Assembly: GCF_000382185.1 (NCBI RefSeq)
Contig: NZ_KB907784.1
Location: forward strand, 2,558,633-2,622,632
Reading direction: 5' to 3'
DNA: 64,000 nt
Source of the DNA: Bordetella sp. FB-8
Lineage (GTDB): Bacteria > Pseudomonadota > Gammaproteobacteria > Burkholderiales > Burkholderiaceae_B
Below the pieces are notes generated by a model, which was given only the letters and a program-made list of their open reading frames with translations, had not been told where the DNA came from and searched no databases. Each line of letters begins with the position of its first letter. Position 1 is the first letter of the stretch. Below, one piece after another: positions 22,225-30,009 of this stretch. The position numbers and the translations under genes are program-made.

Positions 22225-23616
22225 TTATTTTGAAATGTCCGCGGGTTGCACGTGCTCCGGCCGTGCGGGTTCCGGCGCGAAGATGTCATCGGCGCTTGCC
22301 GCGCGCCATAGATAGCCTTCAGAATCGACGCTGGCGCGCTCGCCTGTACGGCACCAGTCGCCGCTGAACTTCGCGCGCGCGGCGGCCTCGTCGCTCCAGT
22401 AGCCCAGGAACAGGGCCGGGTCGGGATGGCCGTGGATGTCGTAGCGGTTCAGGGCCAGTTCGCCCATCTGGCCGACTGAACAGATCCTGCCTTGCTCGTC
22501 GATGACCGCCATGCGATGGCCGGGGTAGGGCCGTCCCATGCTGCCGGGCCTGGAAGGCCAGCGCTTGTTGCTGTCGCCGACCACGTAGTTCATCTCTGCC
22601 TGGCCGTACATCTGGTTCGACGCCACGCCCAGCGCCGATTCGCACCACGCGCGCACGGCCGGGTCCATGTCCGCGCCGGTGCTCACCACGGCGCGCAGCG
22701 CCAGCTTGTGTTGCTCGCGCGCACCGGACGTGCTTTGGCTTTGCATCATCGTCCGTAGTTCGGCTGCTGAGAAACGGGTGTTGGTGATTTGATAGCGCTG
22801 CAACAAGTCGAAGGCGCGCTCGGCCGAGAAGCCACCGGGTGTGCCGACAATGGGACGGCCGAAATAGAGCGTGGGCAGCAAGGCCTGCATCAAGCCGTCG
22901 GCCCGTGCCCAGTCGGCCGGCGACCAGAACACGTCGCCTGGCTTGGGAAACCAGTTTTGCGAGGCGACAAAGCCGGGCAGGATGCCTATCAGCGCGCTAT
23001 GCGGCAGCAAGATGCCCTTTGCGGCGCCTGCGGCATCCGGAGTGTAGAGCAGAATGGCCGGGTCGCTGGCGCGGGTGATCACGGGCTTGAAGTTGGCAGG
23101 CTGGCGCGCCAGCAGGCTGCGCCAGGGAAGAATGCGCTCGCTGGCCAGATCGACGCCGACGATCTGCTGCAGCTGCGGGCAGCGGTCCGCCGCGACGAGT
23201 AGGGCAGCGCGGGATGTCGAATCGATTACCGCCACCTGGGCGCCGCAATCCCTCAGGCGGTTTTCCATGGCATCAAAGCCCAACTGGGTGGACAGGGGTA
23301 CGGATACGGCGCCCACGGTATAGATGGCCATGTAAGCCACCACGGTTTCAGGCCGCTGGCCCATGGCCACGGCCACGCGATCGCCCGGACTGATGCCCAG
23401 CTTGACCAGCCCGTTGGCCAGTTGATTGACGGCTTCGGCCAGTCGGCCGTACGTCCACACCTCGCGCTGGCCGTCTTCGTCTTCATAGAAGACGGCAATG
23501 CTGCGCGCGTGCGCGGGCGTGGCGGCCCATTGGTGGCAGCATGACTGCGCAATATTGAATTGAGCGGGAACCAGCCAGCGGAAGGTTTGGTGGAGCGCCT
23601 GATATTGGTCGTTCAT
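22225..23616 (-). CDS. Acyl-CoA synthetase, AMP-binding domain, C-terminal domain missing
   Basis: ANL-superfamily adenylate-forming protein, about 463 aa from MNDQYQALHQTFRWLVPAQ (an upstream in-frame ATG at 23700 is the alternative). The large N-terminal domain is present: GDRVAVAMGQRPE, IIAILLYTPDAAGAAKG-like P-loop region (LLYTPDAAGAAKGILLPH), MYGQAEMNYVVGD and GDWCRTGERASVDSEGYLW. It ends just after RAASADDIFAP, where family members continue with about 80-100 more residues carrying the lysine needed for adenylation. That domain is absent. The P-loop also reads TPDAAGAAKG where TSGTTGxPKG is usual. Activity is doubtful. Confidence 0.8.
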   Translation of the reverse strand: MNDQYQALHQTFRWLVPAQFNIAQSCCHQWAATPAHARSIAVFYEDEDGQREVWTYGRLAEAVNQLANGLVKLGISPGDRVAVAMGQRPETVVAYMAIYTVGAVSVPLSTQLGFDAMENRLRDCGAQVAVIDSTSRAALLVAADRCPQLQQIVGVDLASERILPWRSLLARQPANFKPVITRASDPAILLYTPDAAGAAKGILLPHSALIGILPGFVASQNWFPKPGDVFWSPADWARADGLMQALLPTLYFGRPIVGTPGGFSAERAFDLLQRYQITNTRFSAAELRTMMQSQSTSGAREQHKLALRAVVSTGADMDPAVRAWCESALGVASNQMYGQAEMNYVVGDSNKRWPSRPGSMGRPYPGHRMAVIDEQGRICSVGQMGELALNRYDIHGHPDPALFLGYWSDEAAARAKFSGDWCRTGERASVDSEGYLWRAASADDIFAPEPARPEHVQPADISK

Positions 23617-23807
23617 GGCCCTATGGTGTGTAGCGCACACGGCTGCGGGAACCGGCCCGAATATCGCGGCGAAATGCCGGGTGGGCCAGACGCTAAGCAT
23701 GACCTAGCGGGACCGGGACTGCAATATGTTCCATGCTCCTATTAGGGACATACAAGGGTTTTCACGAAGCAAAAAAATCTGGCCTTGCCTTCGTGGGGGG
23801 CGACGAT

Positions 23808-23834
23808 AAAAAAACCCGCCATTTAGGCGGGTTT
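23808..23834 (-). terminator. Rho-independent terminator of the small minus-strand gene
   Basis: AAACCCGCC (23812-23820) and GGCGGGTTT (23826-23834) form a perfect 9-bp stem with a 5-nt loop. On the minus strand it ends in a run of T (complement of the A run 23808-23814). It lies about 45 bp downstream of the stop at 23878. Confidence 0.85.
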
Positions 23835-23877
23835 GAAAGGGGCTAGAGAGCAGCCCCCAAGGGGAAAATTTGCGGGT

Positions 23878-24084
23878 TTACACGCCAGCGCGGGCCATCT
23901 GGGGGCGGCTGGACGTGCGGTGCAGCGCCTGCATCATTTTGCCGGCCCAAGCCCTCAGCGCACGCAGCGGGTGCGGGCGGAATTGTTCTTCGATCGCCAT
24001 CAGCACCAATTGGCGCTCGAGTTCGTCGGACAGATAATCCAGATCGTCGGCCAGGCGATCGTTCGAGAAAATGTAGGAGGGCAT
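23878..24084 (-). CDS. Small uncharacterised protein, 68 aa
   Basis: Small soluble protein with predicted helices: an acidic N-terminal part (NDRLADDLDYLSDELERQL) and a basic C-terminal part rich in Arg, Ala and His. No signal peptide or membrane helix. I do not recognise a confirmed function; it resembles the short conserved proteins common in Burkholderiales. It has its own terminator and a striking tandem palindrome in its promoter region, which argues for a real, separately regulated gene. Confidence 0.7.
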   Translation of the reverse strand: MPSYIFSNDRLADDLDYLSDELERQLVLMAIEEQFRPHPLRALRAWAGKMMQALHRTSSRPQMARAGV

Positions 24085-24134
24085 TGCAGAGGCTCCAGAA
24101 TGCGTGTGAACCGTTTTTGCTTTCCGGTTCTTAC

Positions 24135-24163
24135 AGGGTAAACCCTATTTTAGGGTAAACCCT
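24135..24163. promoter_or_regulatory. Two tandem AGGGTAAACCCT boxes upstream of the small gene
   Basis: AGGGTAAACCCT occurs at 24135-24146 and again at 24152-24163, 17 bp apart. Each box is nearly self-complementary, and the space between also pairs (ACCCTA-TTT-TAGGGT). It lies 50-80 bp upstream of the start at 24084 and about 30 bp from the rlmL stop. Likely a regulator-binding site; the regulator is unknown. Confidence 0.6.
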
Positions 24164-24194
24164 GGATCGTTGCAAGTCTGGTGTTTCCGGAAAA

Positions 24195-25760
24195 CTACAC
24201 GTCCCGATAGCTGCTGGCCACCAGCTCAAAACCGAACAGGCGGCAGTCCAGCGCCCCGTTGTAGATGGGAATGCGGCGCTGCGGCTTCAGGCGCAGATGC
24301 TGGGGCAAGGCCATGTCGCTGCTGATGGTGTGCAGGCGCCAGCCGGCGTAGTGCTTCTTCAGGTTGGAGGCCCAATCGCGCCAGAGGCCGTCGTCGATCT
24401 GGTCCATACGGTCGCCGTAGGGCGGATTGGTCACAATCCAGCCGGGTGCGCAGGGCGGTTCCACGGTGCGTGCATCGCCCACTTCAAATCGGATGGCCTG
24501 CGGTGTGAGCCAGGCGCGCCCGGCGTTGGCATGCGCATGCTCCACGGCCTGAGGGTCGAGGTCGTAGCCCACGAGCGGCGTGTCGAGCTGGCTACGGATG
24601 CGGGCGCGGGCGTCGTCTTTGAGGTCGCGCCAGTGGCGGTTGTCGAAGCCGCGCATGCGCTCGAAGCCGAAAGGGCGCCAGATGCCCGCCGGCACGCCCA
24701 GCGCGATGCCGGCCGCTTCGATGAGGATGGTGCCGCTACCGCAGAAAGGATCGAGCAGAGGGGCACAAGGGTCCCAGCCGGCCAGGGCCAGCAGGCCTGC
24801 GGCCAGGTTTTCGCGCAAGGGCGCCTCGCCCTTGTCCAGGCGCCAGCCGCGCTTGAAAAGCGATTCGCCCGAGGTGTCCAGATAAAGCGTGGCGAGAGTG
24901 CCGTGGATGAATAGGTGCACGCGCGCATCGGGACGCACGGTATCGATGTCGGGGCGGGCGCCTTCGCGGTCGCGCAGACGGTCGCAGATGCCATCCTTGG
25001 CGCGCAGGTTGCAATATTGCAGGCTGCGCACGGGGCTCTTGATGGCGGAGGTATCCACGCGCAAGGTCTGTTCGGCTCCGAACCAGCGTTCCCAGGGCAC
25101 ACTGTAGGCCAGATCGAGGATGTCGTCCTCGTGGCCGATTTCATCTTGAGCGACCTGGGCTAGGATGCGTGTGGCCAGGCGCGAGTACAGATTGGCGCGC
25201 TGGATGCCGCTCCAGTCGGCGGTGAAGCTGCAGCCGGCGCGGCCGGGCTGGGCGTCATCGAAGTCCAGGGCCTGCATTTCGGCGGCCAGGGCGTCTTCCA
25301 GGCCTTGAGGGCAGGGGGCGAAGACCTTGAAGACTTCGGCCTGCTTGGCGCTCAGAGGGCGTTTCCGGCGTTCTACGCGAGTCTCGCTGAACGCTTCTGC
25401 GATGGACTCCTGGTTGTCGGGATCGTTGTTGAGTTCTTCTGCCACCGAGGCTGCGCCGAGCGCCTGCCCCGCCCAATTCGGTCGGCTCGGGCGCACAGGG
25501 GCGCCCTGGACCCGCTGCGCGGGCCGCCCTCCCTCTAAAGGGCTGGGCAGGTGCTCGGCGCGGCCCTGACTCATGCCGCCGTCGCGCGTGCGTTCCGCTT
25601 CTTGCCGAGATTCGGCTTTTTCTCGGCCGCGCTCCATTTGCGCGGCATTTTTCGCGCGGGCGCCGCTGCGCTTGCGGCGCGGGCCTTCATCCTCGACGGC
25701 GGGTCGGCTGGGGCGGGTCAGGGTCAGCGTCTTGCGCGGACGGTCGGTGTCGTCGGACAT
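24195..25760 (-). CDS. rlmL: 23S rRNA (guanine-N2) methyltransferase RlmL family protein
   Basis: THUMP-containing rRNA methyltransferase, 521 aa from MSDDTDRPRKTLTLT. Residues 1-150 are a basic, low-complexity extension. The THUMP region follows (about 160-280), then the SAM-dependent UPF0020 methyltransferase domain with DPFCGSGTILIEAAGIALG and the catalytic VTNPPYGDRM. It lacks the second, RlmK-like domain of the E. coli fusion. Residues about 66-104 are encoded by a folded DNA repeat (25449-25565) whose relative lies intergenically at 41418-41564, so part of the extension appears to derive from a non-coding element read in frame. Confidence 0.88.
   Translation of the reverse strand: MSDDTDRPRKTLTLTRPSRPAVEDEGPRRKRSGARAKNAAQMERGREKAESRQEAERTRDGGMSQGRAEHLPSPLEGGRPAQRVQGAPVRPSRPNWAGQALGAASVAEELNNDPDNQESIAEAFSETRVERRKRPLSAKQAEVFKVFAPCPQGLEDALAAEMQALDFDDAQPGRAGCSFTADWSGIQRANLYSRLATRILAQVAQDEIGHEDDILDLAYSVPWERWFGAEQTLRVDTSAIKSPVRSLQYCNLRAKDGICDRLRDREGARPDIDTVRPDARVHLFIHGTLATLYLDTSGESLFKRGWRLDKGEAPLRENLAAGLLALAGWDPCAPLLDPFCGSGTILIEAAGIALGVPAGIWRPFGFERMRGFDNRHWRDLKDDARARIRSQLDTPLVGYDLDPQAVEHAHANAGRAWLTPQAIRFEVGDARTVEPPCAPGWIVTNPPYGDRMDQIDDGLWRDWASNLKKHYAGWRLHTISSDMALPQHLRLKPQRRIPIYNGALDCRLFGFELVASSYRDV
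25449..25565. repeat. Folded repeat inside the rlmL coding sequence (element E)
   Basis: Outer arms 25449-25469 and 25545-25565 are complementary at 19 of 21 positions; the two exceptions are G/T pairs. Internal hairpins are GGGCGC/GCGCCC (25489-25494 with 25501-25506) and CCCGC/GCGGG (25511-25515 with 25519-25523). The 82-bp core aligns without gaps to the core of element D at 41418-41564. It begins with the shared CCCCGCCCAATTCGGTCGGC and ends with AAGGGCTGGG, about four in five bases identical by eye. The outer arms are unrelated in sequence. Confidence 0.75.
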
Positions 25761-25785
25761 GAAGGTGTGTACAGCCGTGGCGGCT

Positions 25786-26214
25786 TCAGAAAGGTTTGAC
25801 GACGACCAGTACCACCACGATGAGCAGCAGCACGACGGGGATCTCGTTGAACCAGCGGTAAAAGGTGTGCGAGCGGGTGTTGCGGCCCTGCTCGAACTTG
25901 CGCAGCATGACGCCGCAGGCATGATGGTAGCCGATGACGAGCACGACCATCAGCAGCTTGGCGTGCATCCAGCCGTTGCCCGGCCCCATGCCTATGCCGT
26001 AGCCCAGGAACAGCCACAGGCCCAGCAGGACGGCGGGAAAAGCCAGGATGGTGGTGAAGCGGTACAGGCGGCGCGCCATGCCCAGCAGGCAGGCTTGAAC
26101 GCCGGGGTCGGTCTGTTGTGCCAGATTGACGTAGATGCGGGGCAGGTAGAACAGCCCGGCGAACCACGAGGCGATGAAGACGATGTGCAGGGCCTTGACC
26201 CAGAGCATAAGCAT
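25786..26214 (-). CDS. hemJ: Protoporphyrinogen IX oxidase HemJ
   Basis: Inner-membrane enzyme of heme synthesis that oxidises protoporphyrinogen IX, 142 aa from MLMLWVKALHIVFIASWFAG, the usual length. Four to five hydrophobic helices are visible. Conserved family residues include the His in ALHIVF, the YLPRIYV block, the WMHAKLLM block with its Lys, and RWFNEIPV near the end. A longer frame to 26301 adds a non-family leader. Sits 25 bp beyond the rlmL start, on the same strand, so they may share a transcript. Confidence 0.9.
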   Translation of the reverse strand: MLMLWVKALHIVFIASWFAGLFYLPRIYVNLAQQTDPGVQACLLGMARRLYRFTTILAFPAVLLGLWLFLGYGIGMGPGNGWMHAKLLMVVLVIGYHHACGVMLRKFEQGRNTRSHTFYRWFNEIPVVLLLIVVVLVVVKPF

Positions 26215-26270
26215 GAAGCGCACCTCTAGAAGTGGATTTGCGCAATTGTAGGCGGGTTGGCTTCCGGAAA

Positions 26271-26341
26271 ATCGTCGACGATATTGCAAAAAAATTCGCA
26301 TTGATCTATTGTTTTTTCATAAAAAACAAAAAATCGTCGAC
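26271..26341. promoter_or_regulatory. Paired ATCGTCGAC sites, candidate operator of the gntR-acnD-prpF operon
   Basis: ATCGTCGACGAT (26271-26282) is a perfect 12-bp palindrome. A second copy of ATCGTCGAC (26333-26341) lies just before the gntR start at 26345. The 50 bp between are AT-rich. Position and symmetry suggest autoregulation by the GntR protein encoded next door; FCD-type regulators often use sites with GTCGAC or similar centres, so this is inference. Confidence 0.55.
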
Positions 26342-26344
26342 AAA

Positions 26345-27055
26345 ATGAGTAAAGTGATTACGTTGCCGCTTTCCCCGGCCCCCGAAGGCGAGACCTTGTC
26401 GGACCATGCGTTTCGGCAAATCCAGTCGGCCATCGTCAAAGGCGATATCCCGCCGGGCAGCCGGATTTCCGAACCCGAGCTGGTGCGCGCCTATGGCATC
26501 AGTCGCGGCCCGCTGCGCGAGGCGCTGCATCGGCTGGAAGGCCAGCGGCTGCTGGTGCGTGTGCCGCATGCGGGCGTGCGGGTGGTGGCGCTCAGCCGCC
26601 AGGAGCTCAACGAGCTCTACCAGATCCGCGAATCGCTCGAAGGCATGGCCTGCCGGCTGGCGGCGCAGAATATGTCGCCGCAAGCCATCGACGCGTTGCG
26701 CCAGGTACTCCTGGCCCATGAGCGCGACGCGGATTTTCAGGCCGGGCGCGGCTACTATCAACAGGAGGGCGGCTACGATTTCCACTACCGCATCGTGCAG
26801 GGCAGCGGCAACCAGATGCTGTTCCGCCTGCTGTGCGAAGACCTCTATCAATTGGCTCGCATGTACCGCATCCAGTATTCGAGCACACCCAACCGGCCGC
26901 CCCAGGTCTATGCCGAGCATCACCGCATACTCGATGCCATCGCCGACGGCGACGGCGAACTTGCGCAACTGCTGATGAGCCGGCATATCCGTGCGTCCTA
27001 TCTCAACATCGAACGTGAAATCGCGCAGGCCGACCTGCAGCGTACCGAGGCATGA
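26345..27055 (+). CDS. GntR-family (FCD) regulator of the 2-methylcitrate genes
   Basis: Regulator of 236 aa from MSKVITLPLSPAPEGETLSD. N-terminal winged helix (FRQIQSAIVKGDIPPGSRIS, then SRGPLREALHRLEGQ) and a C-terminal all-helical FCD ligand domain (LYQIRESLEGMACRLAA to HHRILDAIADGDGELA, with conserved His residues that usually bind a metal). Its stop overlaps the acnD start by 4 bp (ATGA), so it is translationally coupled to acnD. In related bacteria a GntR protein at this position controls prp genes in response to a 2-methylcitrate-pathway metabolite. Confidence 0.88.
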   Translation: MSKVITLPLSPAPEGETLSDHAFRQIQSAIVKGDIPPGSRISEPELVRAYGISRGPLREALHRLEGQRLLVRVPHAGVRVVALSRQELNELYQIRESLEGMACRLAAQNMSPQAIDALRQVLLAHERDADFQAGRGYYQQEGGYDFHYRIVQGSGNQMLFRLLCEDLYQLARMYRIQYSSTPNRPPQVYAEHHRILDAIADGDGELAQLLMSRHIRASYLNIEREIAQADLQRTEA

Positions 27056-29649
27056 TGAACACCCAATACCGCAAGCCCCTGCCGGGCACCAAGCTGGACT
27101 ATTTCGATGCGCGCGAGGCCGTGGACGCGATCTCGCCGGGCGCCTATGACGGTCTGCCCTACACCTCGCGCGTGCTGGCCGAGAACCTGGTGCGGCGCTG
27201 CGATCCCGCGCTGCTGCGCGATGCGCTCGGGCAGCTCATCGAGCGCCGGCGCGACCTGGATTTTCCCTGGTTTCCGACCCGCGTGGTGTGCCACGACATC
27301 CTGGGCCAGACGGCGCTGGTGGACTTGGCCGGTCTGCGCGATGCCATCGCCGAGCAGGGAGGCGATCCGTCGCAGGTCAATCCGGTGGTGCCGGTGCAAC
27401 TGATCGTCGACCATTCACTGGCCGTGGAATACGGCGGTTTCGATCCCGACGCCTTCGCCAAGAACCGCGCGGTGGAGGACCGCCGCAACGAGGACCGCTT
27501 TCACTTCATCGACTGGACCAAGCAGGCCTTTCGCAATATTGAAGTGGTGCCGCCGGGCAACGGCATCATGCATCAGATCAACCTCGAGCGCATGTCGCCG
27601 GTGGTGCATGCGCAGGACGGCCTGGCTTATCCCGACACGCTGGTCGGCACCGACAGCCACACACCGCATGTGGATGCGCTGGGCGTGATCGCCGTGGGCG
27701 TAGGCGGCCTGGAAGCCGAGAATGTCATGCTCGGCCGCGCCTCGTGGATGCGCCTGCCCGACATCGTTGGCGTGGAACTCACCGGCCGCCGCCAGCCCGG
27801 CATCACCGCCACCGACATTGTGCTGACCCTGACCGAATTCCTGCGCCGCGAAAAAGTCGTGGGCGCCTATCTCGAGTTCTACGGCGAAGGCGCGTCCAGT
27901 CTCACGCTGGGCGACCGGGCCACCATCTCCAATATGGCGCCGGAATACGGCGCTACGGCGGCCATGTTCGCCATCGATCCGCAGACCATCGAATACTTGA
28001 AGCTCACCGGCCGCGAGGACGCGCAGGTCAGGCTGGTCGAGACCTATGCCAAGACGGCGGGACTGTGGGCCGATACGCTCAAGAATGCCCAATACGAGCG
28101 CGTGCTGCGCTTTGACTTGTCGGCGGTGGTGCGCACGCTGGCCGGCCCGTCCAACCCGCATCGTCGCTTGCCGGTATCGGCGCTGGCCGAGCGCGGCATC
28201 AGCGGCAAGGTCGAGAACGTGCCGGGCCAGATGCCCGACGGCGCGGTCATCATCGCCGCCATCACCAGCTGCACCAATACCAGCAACCCTCGCAACGTGA
28301 TCGCGGCGGGCCTGCTGGCGCGCAATGCCAATCGTGCGGGCCTGACGCGCAAGCCCTGGGTCAAGAGCTCACTGGCGCCGGGTTCCAAGGCCGTTGCGCT
28401 GTATCTCGACGAAGCCGATCTGACTCAAGAGCTGGAACAACTGGGCTTTGGCGTGGTGGGCTTTGCATGCACCACCTGCAACGGCATGTCGGGCGCGCTG
28501 GATACGAAGATCCAGCAAGAGATCATCGAGCGCGATCTCTACGCCACCGCCGTGCTCTCGGGCAACCGCAATTTCGACGGGCGCATCCACCCTTACGCCA
28601 AGCAGGCCTTCCTGGCCTCGCCGCCGCTGGTGGTGGCCTACGCCATCGCCGGCACCATTCGCTTTGACATCGAGCAGGACGTGCTGGGCAAGGATGCCTC
28701 GGGCAAGGACATCCGCCTCAAGGACATCTGGCCCACCGACGAGGAGATCGATGCAGTGGTGGCCAAGTCCGTCAAGCCCGAGCACTTTCGCAAGGTCTAC
28801 GAACCCATGTTCGCCGTACATGACCCGCGCAGCGTGGCGACCGATCCGCTGTACGCCTGGCGCCCGCAAAGCACCTACATTCGCCGCCCGCCATACTGGG
28901 AAGGCGCACTGGCCGCCGAGCGCGCACTGCGCGGCATGCGGCCCCTGGCGGTTCTGGGCGACAACATCACCACCGATCACCTCTCGCCATCGAACGCCAT
29001 TCTGGCCGACAGCGCCGCCGGCGAATACCTGGCCAGGATGGGCCTGCCGGAAGAGGACTTCAACTCCTACGCCACGCACCGCGGCGATCACCTTACGGCT
29101 CAGCGTGCAACTTTCGCCAACCCTACGCTGCTCAACGAGATGGCGATCGACGCTCAGGGCAACGTGATCAAGGGCTCGTTCGCGCGCGTCGAGCCGCAGG
29201 GTAAGGTCATGCGCATGTGGGAAGCCATCGAAACCTATATGGACCGCAAGCAGCCGCTCATCATCGTGGCGGGGGCCGACTACGGCCAGGGATCTTCGCG
29301 CGATTGGGCCGCCAAGGGCGTGCGGCTGGCCGGCGTGCAGGCCATTCTGGCCGAGGGTTTCGAGCGCATCCATCGCACCAATTTGCTGGGCATGGGCGTG
29401 CTGCCGCTGGAGTTCAAGCCGGGGGTCAATCGCAGGTCGCTGGAGTTGGACGGCACCGAAACCTACGATGTCGTGGGCGAACCCCAGCCGCGCGCGGACC
29501 TGACGCTGGTTGTGCATCGGCGCAGTGGCCAGACGGTGCAGGTGCCCGTCACCTGTCGCCTCGATACGGCCGAGGAAGTGTCGATCTACGCGGCGGGAGG
29601 GGTCTTGCAGCGCTTTGCGCAGGACTTCCTCGAGGCTGCGCGGACTTAG
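27052..29649 (+). CDS. acnD: Fe/S-dependent 2-methylisocitrate dehydratase AcnD
   Basis: Aconitase-superfamily enzyme, 865 aa, that dehydrates 2-methylcitrate in the propionate pathway. Iron-sulphur cysteines are in SCTNTSNPRN and FACTTCNGMSGALD; the NGMSG form is typical of AcnD, where AcnA has IGNSG. The swivel domain has GADYGQGSSRDWAAKG. AcnD needs the partner PrpF, which is encoded 360 bp downstream. The pair replaces PrpD. The long gap to prpF holds a folded repeat (29676-29998). Confidence 0.95.
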   Translation: MMNTQYRKPLPGTKLDYFDAREAVDAISPGAYDGLPYTSRVLAENLVRRCDPALLRDALGQLIERRRDLDFPWFPTRVVCHDILGQTALVDLAGLRDAIAEQGGDPSQVNPVVPVQLIVDHSLAVEYGGFDPDAFAKNRAVEDRRNEDRFHFIDWTKQAFRNIEVVPPGNGIMHQINLERMSPVVHAQDGLAYPDTLVGTDSHTPHVDALGVIAVGVGGLEAENVMLGRASWMRLPDIVGVELTGRRQPGITATDIVLTLTEFLRREKVVGAYLEFYGEGASSLTLGDRATISNMAPEYGATAAMFAIDPQTIEYLKLTGREDAQVRLVETYAKTAGLWADTLKNAQYERVLRFDLSAVVRTLAGPSNPHRRLPVSALAERGISGKVENVPGQMPDGAVIIAAITSCTNTSNPRNVIAAGLLARNANRAGLTRKPWVKSSLAPGSKAVALYLDEADLTQELEQLGFGVVGFACTTCNGMSGALDTKIQQEIIERDLYATAVLSGNRNFDGRIHPYAKQAFLASPPLVVAYAIAGTIRFDIEQDVLGKDASGKDIRLKDIWPTDEEIDAVVAKSVKPEHFRKVYEPMFAVHDPRSVATDPLYAWRPQSTYIRRPPYWEGALAAERALRGMRPLAVLGDNITTDHLSPSNAILADSAAGEYLARMGLPEEDFNSYATHRGDHLTAQRATFANPTLLNEMAIDAQGNVIKGSFARVEPQGKVMRMWEAIETYMDRKQPLIIVAGADYGQGSSRDWAAKGVRLAGVQAILAEGFERIHRTNLLGMGVLPLEFKPGVNRRSLELDGTETYDVVGEPQPRADLTLVVHRRSGQTVQVPVTCRLDTAEEVSIYAAGGVLQRFAQDFLEAART

Positions 29650-29675
29650 TTTGCTGTGTTTGCGTAAGGGCTGTT

Positions 29676-29998
29676 GTTTGGGTTCTTGAAACGTCGGAGG
29701 GGTCGCGCTGAGGCGAGTGCGTTGCGGCCTGGTCGGCTGACGCGGCCCCTGGACGGGGCCGCGACCATCGTCCGAGTAAAAAGGCGGGCCGGGTGCGAAC
29801 TCGCCCCTGCGGGGTTCAGGCAGCGCGCCCCGTCCGACTTCCAGCAGTTCAGCCCATCAAGGCTGTCACACGATATACGAGTGGTTTTTTATGCAACTGC
29901 AATTCTCGATGGAGTTCGTTTTGTCGGGGTGGGGAGTGGGGAGCAGGCCTGCTCCCCACTCCCCACCCCGACAAAACAAACGGTTCAAGAACCCAAAC
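29676..29998. repeat. 323-bp intergenic element with 15-bp terminal inverted repeats, branched stem and 60-bp perfect palindrome (element A)
   Basis: Ends: GTTTGGGTTCTTGAA (29676-29690) and its exact inverse TTCAAGAACCCAAAC (29984-29998). Just inside, 29693-29710 pairs with 29821-29838 at 16 of 18 positions, enclosing GGCGAGT/ACTCGCC and a perfect 9-bp hairpin (29741-29749 with 29755-29763). At the right side 29918-29977 is an uninterrupted palindrome with 30-bp arms and no loop, centred between 29947 and 29948; it extends to 29914-29981 with one mismatch per arm. No T-run follows it, so it is not a standard terminator. It holds no convincing gene. Confidence 0.8.
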
Positions 29999-30009
29999 CA
30001 GGAAATTCC

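Noticed and set aside
29674..30009. N-terminal extension of prpF through element A
   Set aside because: The frame is open, but the extension is repeat sequence and has no PrpF homology; a good Shine-Dalgarno and the family start lie at 30010.
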